From: JANOZM01 sp031429355
Lineage (GTDB): Bacteria; Pseudomonadota; Gammaproteobacteria; Burkholderiales; Burkholderiaceae_E
Length of the DNA: 64,000 bases
Assembly: GCA_031429355.1 (NCBI GenBank)
Contig: JANOZM010000016.1
Coordinates: forward strand, 558,001-622,000
Direction: 5' to 3'
The position numbers and the translations under genes were made by a program. Below are positions 58,520 to 64,000 of the stretch, in pieces. The stretch's first letter is position 1. Each line of letters opens with the position of its first letter. Below the pieces are notes generated by a model. It saw only the letters and a list, made by a program, of their open reading frames with translations. It made no database searches and was not told the DNA's origin.

Positions 58520-59011
58520 ATGTTTATAAAAACTTGGCGACTATTGACGATCATGCTCACTGCATTGAGTTTGGGGCCAGCGCTCGGCCACCTGCTGGAG
58601 CTGCCAGCCAAAATGATTTACGACAGCGCACTTTGGCTGACGGTTTCGAAGACGCTTTATGCGACCTTCGGCACAGTTGGTGCCGCCTTCGAAGTTGGCG
58701 CGGTCATCACAACTTTGGGTCTTGCAATATTGGTGCGGCAACGACGGCCAGCATTCGAATGGACGATTCTGGCGGCCGTCTGTGTCGCCCTTACCCATGC
58801 AGCCTTCTGGATATGGCTTGCACCGGTGAATGCAACGATTGCGGTGCTCACACCTGAAACCCTACCAGCTGACTGGATGGGGTTGCGAGATCAATGGGAA
58901 TACACACACGCAGCGCGCGCCGTTCTGCAGATCATTGCGCTCGGTGCCCTTGCAATTTCAATTCTCGTCGAAACCCCCACCTACATTTCTAAAGACCAGC
59001 CCGCCCAATAA
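58520..59011 (+). CDS. Four-helix membrane protein, DUF1772-like
   Basis: 163 residues from the ATG at 58520, with GAGGTGAT upstream. Four predicted helices lie at about 8-28, 50-72, 84-103 and 137-156. TALSLGPALGHLLELPAKM at the start and the HAAFWIWLAPVN, then LRDQWEYTHAARAVLQIIAL segment resemble DUF1772/anthrone-oxygenase-like membrane proteins. The assignment is by topology and short motifs only. Confidence 0.65.
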   Translation: MFIKTWRLLTIMLTALSLGPALGHLLELPAKMIYDSALWLTVSKTLYATFGTVGAAFEVGAVITTLGLAILVRQRRPAFEWTILAAVCVALTHAAFWIWLAPVNATIAVLTPETLPADWMGLRDQWEYTHAARAVLQIIALGALAISILVETPTYISKDQPAQ

Positions 59012-59065
59012 CAACTTACCTGTATGTCCCTGATTCAGGCTTTAGTCCGCCTATTGCGAAAGACC

Positions 59066-59506
59066 ATGATGACGATCAAGACACCAACAACTTCGAGGAC
59101 TGTTTCGCAAAAGATGGGCGTCAAAGAGGGAATGCGGGCATTCTTTTTGCACGCTCCGAAATCCGCACTTGAAACCATTAACCTGCCGAGCCTTGAAGTT
59201 GACTGCGTACTTCACGGCGAGATCGACTACATCCATTTCTTCACGAAAACGCAGGCTGAGATGGACGATAAATTTCCCAAACTCAAACGGCATCTCAATC
59301 CCGCAGGCATGCTCTGGCTGTCGTGGCCAAAAGGCAAAAAGCTGGAAACCGACCTTGCGCTTCCTGTTGTGATCAAGATAGGTTACAGCCATGGTTTGGT
59401 GGAAAGCACGTGCCTCAGCATAGACGCCACTTGGTCGGGCCTCAAGTTCACCTATCCAAAAAAGAACAAGGTTTACCACAACAGTTATGGGCAATTAAAA
59501 CGCTAG
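59066..59506 (+). CDS. DUF3052 family protein
   Basis: About 146 residues; the ATG at 59066 or 59069 is the most likely start. The family core is visible: MGVKEGMRAFFLHAP, IDYIHFFTKTQAEMDDKFPKL, GMLWLSWPKG and LVESTCLSIDATWSGLKFTYP. DUF3052 proteins are small cytoplasmic proteins of unknown function. The usual GYSGTPLxxKLGI lead-in is replaced by SRTVSQKMGVKEG. Confidence 0.85.
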   Translation: MMTIKTPTTSRTVSQKMGVKEGMRAFFLHAPKSALETINLPSLEVDCVLHGEIDYIHFFTKTQAEMDDKFPKLKRHLNPAGMLWLSWPKGKKLETDLALPVVIKIGYSHGLVESTCLSIDATWSGLKFTYPKKNKVYHNSYGQLKR

Positions 59507-59599
59507 TGCAATCCGTTGCAGCAGTGAATACTAAGGCGATCACGATGACGAACTGCAGGGCTTCTTCAGCCAATGAAACCAACCAACGGGAGAGCAACG

Positions 59600-59845
59600 A
59601 TGAGTAACCAAATTTTTCATCAACTGACTATGCCTAGCGAGAGCGCCGAGTAGCACCATGCACGCAACAAACTTCTCACTGAGGAAACGGCGCTGCGCCG
59701 ACAAATTGAAAGCATCGCCGCTCTGCACAGGGCGCTGCCTGCGTGTGCTGAGCGTGCTCGAAGAGACTGCCGCCGCATCAAGCACCGTGAGTTTTTGCTC
59801 GGTTGGGCAAACGAACGATTAAAAAATACTGCGCAAGTGCGATAG
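59600..59845 (+). pseudogene. Remnant of a DUF899-like gene with internal stop
   Basis: An ATG at 59600 with GGGAGAGCAACG upstream opens MSNQIFHQLTMPSESAE and then meets a TAG at 59651. In the same frame the sequence continues HARNKLLTEETALRRQIESI and ALHRALP, close to the WxxARxxLLxxEKxLTRxxDxLxxxRRxLP opening of DUF899 thioredoxin-like proteins. It then diverges to a stop at 59845. The remaining about 180 residues of the family are missing. The rest of the 59507-59928 gap holds nothing I recognise. Confidence 0.55.
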
Positions 59846-59928
59846 CGAGTTAGCTAAGCGTAAGCCGACATCGACGGAACTACAAAGCACACAACACAAC
59901 GCGGTAGCTGCGGTCTTCAATTAACTGG

Positions 59929-61263
59929 TTAACCGTACAAATCTTTCCTTGTCAAAGGTAATCGTGCTGCGCCCACGGCACGTTTACTTGCTAAGACTTG
60001 GTAAACTCCAATTTCGCCGGACTCAAATTCGAGCGCACAAGCAGCCATGTATAAACGCCATACTCGGTAGGTAGATTCACTCACGTAATTTAATGCTTCA
60101 TCGTGGTTACGTTCAAGGCGTTCGACCCAATGCCGCAAGGTTAGCGCGTAATGTGGCCTAAGCGATTCAACATCTGCAATTTCGAAATGAGCGCGTTCCA
60201 TTGCACGCTGGATATTGCTCACGGTATCAAGCTGCCCGTCCGGAAATACATAGCGATTAATAAACTCGGTAGAACTGGTTGTTTCCCAACCCTCAACGTC
60301 GTGGGTGATGCCATGGTTGAGAAATAAGCCTTGGGGTTTAAGTACTCGATGTACAGCAGCAAAGTATATCGGCAAGTTCTTTAAACCAACATGCTCAAAC
60401 ATTCCGACACTGGCCACTTTGTCATAAACACATTGTTGTGGAAGTTCGCGATAGTCAAGCAATTCGACCGTTACTCGGTCCTGAAGTCCTGCTTGTTTGA
60501 TGCGGTGGTTCGCAAGGTCTAATTGTTTTTGACTTAGCGTAATACCGTGCGAATACACGCCGTAATTTTGCGCCGCGTGAATCACTAACGCTCCCCAACC
60601 GCAACCAATGTCTAAAAATCGATCACCATTCGACAATCGGAGCTTTCGGCAAATATGGTCAAGCTTAGCCCACTGCGCTTTCTCTAGCGTGTCATTAGAA
60701 TGTTCAAAGTAGGCACACGAGTAAACCATTGCTTCATCAAGCCACAATTTGTAAAACTCGTTTGAAACATCATAATGAAATTCAATTGCAGAGCGATTCT
60801 CAATTTTGGAATGAGCCTTCACGGCAATCGCAGCAAGCGGGGGCGACTGATTGGTTAACGCTACCAATCGAACCGCGCTTAATATCGTAAATAACCTATC
60901 TTGAAAACGAAGACGCAGGCTATTTAAATGGTCTTTTAAACTAAGGGCCGCAAAAAAGTCTCCTTCAATATCAAGATCGCCGCGAAAGTATGCATCGGCT
61001 AAACGCAAACGATCACGACCAAAAATCATAGCGCCAATGACGCGTGGATTTCGGCAAATTAATGTAAAGCGTGGCTCGGCGGTGTCGACAGTTGCATTGC
61101 CAAGCCGTAGCGTAACGCCACTCCAAAGGCGAAACGCCAATACGCCGTTAAAGTTGCGAAATACACGGTTCAACAGCGCTAATGTGTGCACCGCTTGTTC
61201 CGAGTTTGCGGTATCGATAGGCTGCACATCCGCAACAGAAATTGAATTGGTTTTAATAGGCAT
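59929..61263 (-). CDS. cfa: Cyclopropane-fatty-acyl-phospholipid synthase
   Basis: 444 residues. It has the SAM-binding motif FLDIGCGWGALVIHAA, the CFA-family YSCAYFEHSNDTLEKAQWAKLDHI, the DYRELP motif, MFEHVGLKNLPIYF, and GLFLNHGITH. The N-terminal domain binds the bilayer surface. It transfers a methylene group from SAM to cis double bonds in membrane lipids, usually in stationary phase or acid stress. The start at 61263 gives the N-terminus MPIKTNSISVADVQ; a later start is possible because the first about 25 residues are not conserved. Confidence 0.92.
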   Translation of the reverse strand: MPIKTNSISVADVQPIDTANSEQAVHTLALLNRVFRNFNGVLAFRLWSGVTLRLGNATVDTAEPRFTLICRNPRVIGAMIFGRDRLRLADAYFRGDLDIEGDFFAALSLKDHLNSLRLRFQDRLFTILSAVRLVALTNQSPPLAAIAVKAHSKIENRSAIEFHYDVSNEFYKLWLDEAMVYSCAYFEHSNDTLEKAQWAKLDHICRKLRLSNGDRFLDIGCGWGALVIHAAQNYGVYSHGITLSQKQLDLANHRIKQAGLQDRVTVELLDYRELPQQCVYDKVASVGMFEHVGLKNLPIYFAAVHRVLKPQGLFLNHGITHDVEGWETTSSTEFINRYVFPDGQLDTVSNIQRAMERAHFEIADVESLRPHYALTLRHWVERLERNHDEALNYVSESTYRVWRLYMAACALEFESGEIGVYQVLASKRAVGAARLPLTRKDLYG

Positions 61264-61314
61264 CAGTGCCCTCCGGTTTCAACGATCTTTATATCGCTTT
61301 ATAAAAAGCAAATC

Positions 61315-61328
61315 TGTGCGCGCGCACA
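61315..61328. promoter_or_regulatory. 14-bp perfect palindrome between cfa and the Rho-N-like gene
   Basis: TGTGCGCGCGCACA, centred about 58 bp upstream of the cfa start and 60 bp upstream of the divergent gene. Its place in a divergent promoter region suggests a regulator site; alternating purine-pyrimidine sequence of this kind can also arise by chance. Confidence 0.4.
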
Positions 61329-61380
61329 CAGACGGCGCCGCACAAAATGCGTTTCACTAGCCGCACTACAAGGAACCAAT

Positions 61381-61704
61381 ATGCCTTCTACCGAATGGAG
61401 CGCAAAGCGCAAACGTCAGTATCAACATATCAAAGAGAGTCTTGTTGACCGCGGAGAGCCGGTTCTGCAAGCAGAAGAAATCGCCGCTCGAACGGTTAAC
61501 AAAGAACGAGCACAACATGGTGAATCAGTCACTGCAAGTGCTTCTTCTATAAACGATATATCTTCGAGTCAACGCGGCGGATTAAGGTCACATCAAGGTC
61601 CAGGGGGACGCACGCTGGCACAACTTCGTAATGAAGCTCGGCAGCATGGAATAAAAGGTCGTTCTAAAATGAACAAGGCTCAATTGGAAATAGCGTTGGC
61701 GTAG
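61381..61704 (+). CDS. Small Rho-N-like / 'plasmid stabilisation' family protein
   Basis: 107 residues. The N-terminus PSTEWSAKRKRQYQHIKESL and AEEIAARTVNKERAQHGES, with the middle RGGLRSHQGPGGRTLAQLRNEA and the C-terminal HGIKGRSKMNKAQLEIAL, match a small family annotated as plasmid stabilisation or Rho termination factor N-terminal protein. The C-terminus is a SAP/Rho-N-like helix-extended-loop-helix that could bind nucleic acid. An ACAAGGAACCAAT site precedes the ATG. The stop is 14 bp from the convergent MFS gene. Confidence 0.82.
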   Translation: MPSTEWSAKRKRQYQHIKESLVDRGEPVLQAEEIAARTVNKERAQHGESVTASASSINDISSSQRGGLRSHQGPGGRTLAQLRNEARQHGIKGRSKMNKAQLEIALA

Positions 61705-61717
61705 AAATTGCTCGCAG

Positions 61718-62893
61718 TCATGTTAAAGGTGTTGCTTTAGATGCGGGTCGAAGCCAAATAAAACTTAAGATACTGGCAACACTTAAGGCCGTCGCTAACA
61801 TAAAAGCCCACTTAGCATCGACTGTAAACAATGCACCTGCAATCAAGGACGCAGGTAAGTAAAGCACCCCGGTGACGAAGTTGTACGCACCTATCGCCGT
61901 AGCACGTCTTTCTGGTTCTAGATCCGCAATAAAGGCTTTACTTTGGGACTCCTCCACCGCAAAAAAAACTCCGTACAAAGCGAACAGTGCGATTATCTGC
62001 CAGCTTTCTATGGCCCATATCAAGGCTAAGTTTATTGCGCCGTACAGCAGGTAGCCAAGAACGACAATGTGACTGCGGCCTGTTACATCCCCCAATTTAC
62101 CGACTAGCGGCGCGGTGATAACGCAGACCGAATTGAATAAAGCGTATAGCAAGACCGTATCGGTTAGGCTAAAGCCAACCGCGTGAGCCTTCACTAGCAG
62201 AAATCCCAAACTGTAATAGCCCAGAGCAAAGACCCCGGCCGGAAAGAGAAAGCGCTTAAAACCGGGGCTAAGCGCTTTCCAGTTGGCAAATATACTTTCG
62301 CGCGCCTGCGGTTTACCGGGTTGGTCCGTCATTCGCGCGAGCACGATGATGCTGAGTACTGCGGGCACAAACGCTATCCAGAAAAGCGTTCGATAAGCAT
62401 CTGCAGACTCGCCCAAGAAACGCAGCAAACCGTAAGCTGCTAGCGGGCCAAATACAGCGCCAGCTTTGTCAAATGCTTTATGTACCCCGAATGAATAGCC
62501 GCGCGTTGCTGGGTCAGCCAATGCCGAGAGCCAAGCATCTCGGGGGGGTCCTCTAAAACCTTTTCCAAGCCGTTCAATTACCCTAAATATACTTAAACCG
62601 ACGATGGATGTGGAGACCAAAAGAATGGTCTTTGCCAGCGTGGAAAATCCGTAACCTGCTATAGCAAATATCTTTCGTTTACCGCTGCGGTCTGACAATC
62701 GGCCAGCGACGTAATTTAGAGCCGACGATGAAAAGTCGGCTAAGCCTTCTATCAAGCCCAATAGCGCACTTGAGGCCCCCGCAACGGTCGTGAAAAATAC
62801 TGCAAACACAGAGAAGATAGCTTCCGAACTAAGATCTGTTAGAAAACTAACTAAGCCAAGTTTTAGGACTTCGGGGTTCAGTTTGCGCGCCAT
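61718..62893 (-). CDS. Major facilitator superfamily permease
   Basis: 391 residues with 11-12 predicted helices. The MFS motif A lies between helices 2 and 3 (NYVAGRLSDRSGKRKIF), with a related copy in the second half (VGKLGDVTGRSHI). The LERLGKGFRGPPRDAWLSAL type segment (here VIERLGKGFRGPPRDAW) is typical of a subgroup of uncharacterised efflux-like MFS proteins. The substrate is unknown. Confidence 0.88.
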   Translation of the reverse strand: MARKLNPEVLKLGLVSFLTDLSSEAIFSVFAVFFTTVAGASSALLGLIEGLADFSSSALNYVAGRLSDRSGKRKIFAIAGYGFSTLAKTILLVSTSIVGLSIFRVIERLGKGFRGPPRDAWLSALADPATRGYSFGVHKAFDKAGAVFGPLAAYGLLRFLGESADAYRTLFWIAFVPAVLSIIVLARMTDQPGKPQARESIFANWKALSPGFKRFLFPAGVFALGYYSLGFLLVKAHAVGFSLTDTVLLYALFNSVCVITAPLVGKLGDVTGRSHIVVLGYLLYGAINLALIWAIESWQIIALFALYGVFFAVEESQSKAFIADLEPERRATAIGAYNFVTGVLYLPASLIAGALFTVDAKWAFMLATALSVASILSFIWLRPASKATPLT

Positions 62894-63102
62894 TTAGAAC
62901 CTATCCTTTAGTCACCGGCAAAGAAAATTTTGCTCAAAGTTAATTTCCTGCGATACCAAGCTTTAGCAACAGGTGCGATCCGGTGCTAAGTGGCTAGTTA
63001 GTCGGTCAAGTGTTGCAAAACATCGCCACAACTGTCTGTTCGTTCACGCACAGACGAACCCAATCGTTTCACTCACGATTCAAGTTCCACGAAAGGGCCG
63101 AT

Positions 63103-63351
63103 ATGGATTTACTTAATCACGACATTGCGCATGAATTTCCTGAGCACTTAGAAAAGATGCGGTTATTAAAAAGCACGGACGCGCATTTTGCCAAACTATT
63201 TAATGAATACGATAAAGACGATCACGCGATTAAAAAGTATGAGCTTGGCGGCGCCGTAATCAGCGACGATGCATTAGAGGTGCTGAAGAAAAAGCGACTG
63301 AATCTTAAAGACCGGATCTACAAGAGGTTACTTGACGATTCCGCCACGTAG
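63103..63351 (+). CDS. YdcH/DUF465 family protein
   Basis: 82 residues from the ATG at 63103 with GAAAGGGCC upstream. It is a two-helix hairpin with the family patterns HDIAHEFPEHLEKMRLLKSTDAHFAKL and LKKKRLNLKDRIYKRL. Length and sequence match DUF465. Function unknown. An in-frame upstream start at 63010 gives an unrelated extension, so I reject it. Confidence 0.9.
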   Translation: MDLLNHDIAHEFPEHLEKMRLLKSTDAHFAKLFNEYDKDDHAIKKYELGGAVISDDALEVLKKKRLNLKDRIYKRLLDDSAT

Positions 63352-63451
63352 TTAAAAAGCTGTAACGCTGGGGCAGGCAAAACCTTTAATAACGATTTAC
63401 GTTCAACCCTCCCTAGTTTTAAGGGACGCACTAAACAAATAAATGGAATAG

Positions 63452-63480
63452 TTGCACATTTCTATAAAATGGGATAAAGT
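63452..63480 (+). promoter_or_regulatory. Candidate sigma-70 promoter of the DUF6502-like gene
   Basis: TTGCAC (63452-63457), 17-bp spacer, TAAAGT (63475-63480), 19 bp before the ATG of the next gene. The -10 is imperfect. Confidence 0.35.
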
Positions 63481-63499
63481 ACCATTTAAGCGAGGTGCT

Positions 63500-64000
63500 A
63501 TGAACGATTTCATCCCCATTCCCGAAGATGTACAAACCGAGATAAACAGTGCAATGGCAGAAATATTTCGGCCATTAGTGCGGTTTGCTTTACTTAATGG
63601 TTTGAAGTTTCAATCCCTAAGTGACTTGCTCAAAGCAATTTATGTCGAGCAAGCTCGTAAATTGCCTGATCAAGAAAACGAGCGCGTTAATGTCAGTCAG
63701 TTAAGCGTTGCAACCGGCTTACATCGTCGAGACATTACAAGGCTTCTTGACGAAGCCGATGACGAAGTTATTCCTACCGAACCGCCATTAGAAGCCGAAG
63801 TATTTACGCGCTGGATTACCGACCCCCGCTTTCGCGACAAACATAGTCAGCCGCTTGAACTTTTGCGAGTAGGACGGCAAACGGATGAGCCCTCGTTTGA
63901 TATGCTGGCGCGCACGGTTACCAAAGACATTCATCCACGAGCAGTGCTCGACAGTATGTTGCGCTTGAACTTAGTGCAAGAAAATTCTGCAGGACTCATA
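63500..64000 (+). CDS. DUF6502-like protein, cut by the window end
   Basis: 167 codons remain in frame at the end of the window. The ATG at 63500 has GCGAGGTGCT upstream. Translation has an N-terminal helical part (AEIFRPLVRFALLNGLKFQSLSDLLKAIYVEQARK) followed by a helix-turn-helix-like segment (VNVSQLSVATGLHRRDITRLL) and FTRWITDPRFRDKHSQPLELL. This arrangement is that of DUF6502 proteins, probable DNA-binding regulators of unknown targets. The C-terminus is not visible. Confidence 0.75.
   Translation, partial: MNDFIPIPEDVQTEINSAMAEIFRPLVRFALLNGLKFQSLSDLLKAIYVEQARKLPDQENERVNVSQLSVATGLHRRDITRLLDEADDEVIPTEPPLEAEVFTRWITDPRFRDKHSQPLELLRVGRQTDEPSFDMLARTVTKDIHPRAVLDSMLRLNLVQENSAGLI

Noticed and set aside
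51167..59930. Chromosomal integron cassette array
   Set aside because: The one-strand run of small VOC/DUF genes resembles cassette cargo, but no integrase gene and no repeated attC sites (RYYYAAC...GTTRRRY pairs) occur between the genes; several genes overlap by 4 bp, which cassettes do not.

Overview
This 64 kb window reads as chromosome of a betaproteobacterium, most likely in or near Burkholderiales. The reasons are the gene order sucA-sucB-lpdA followed by zapE, the minus-strand block sdhC-sdhD-sdhA-sdhB-sdhE-gltA, and a GntR regulator divergent from mdh, prpB and prpC. By eye the base composition of the core genes is moderate to low in G+C for that group, with many TTA, GCA and AAA codons. 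I cannot name a genus.

Positions 1-24,300 are almost entirely central carbon metabolism. After the end of an SDR gene come zapE, lpdA, sucB and sucA (2-oxoglutarate dehydrogenase, minus strand), then a dodecin and a HAF-repeat protein on the plus strand. A VapBC-type toxin-antitoxin pair follows, with a visible promoter, a visible operator and a decayed second vapC piece. Next are gltA, sdhE and sdhBADC (minus), a small lipoprotein, and the GntR regulator with a palindromic operator in the divergent gap to mdh-prpB-prpC. Two small exported proteins and acnA close the block. Together these genes give most of the oxidative TCA cycle plus two steps of the methylcitrate cycle.

Positions 24,300-48,300 hold envelope and signalling genes. 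There is a MASE1-GGDEF-EAL protein and a minus-strand set nei, TauE-thioredoxin fusion, TVP38-flavoprotein reductase fusion and DUF547. A DMT permease, an AlkB-type hydroxylase and a diguanylate cyclase with an insertion follow. Last is a 12.6 kb plus-strand operon: bacterial alpha-2-macroglobulin, PBP1C, dipeptide epimerase and a MacAB-like tripartite pump without its outer-membrane component.

Positions 48,300-51,150 are a gene graveyard around a tRNA-Pro(GGG). It holds the start of an AAA ATPase, a frameshifted antitoxin, an epimerase-like remnant, one intact PIN/RHH toxin-antitoxin pair in reversed order, a membrane-protein tail and a broken response regulator. Several inverted and direct repeats lie here too. 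It looks like a site of repeated insertion and deletion.

Positions 51,150-59,900 form an accessory island, all plus strand, visibly richer in G+C. It has a glycine-zipper/alpha-beta hydrolase fusion followed by about a dozen small soluble proteins: DUF1428, a DHFR-like reductase, DUF4287, several VOC/PhnB proteins, a GyrI-like domain, SnoaL-like proteins, DUF1579, a DUF1772-like membrane protein and DUF3052. At least three decayed genes (PhnB, GFA and DUF899-like) are mixed in. No integrase, transposase or attC site is visible.

Positions 59,900-64,000 return to host-like composition: cyclopropane fatty acid synthase, a small Rho-N-like protein, an MFS permease, a DUF465 protein and the start of a DUF6502-like gene cut by the window end.
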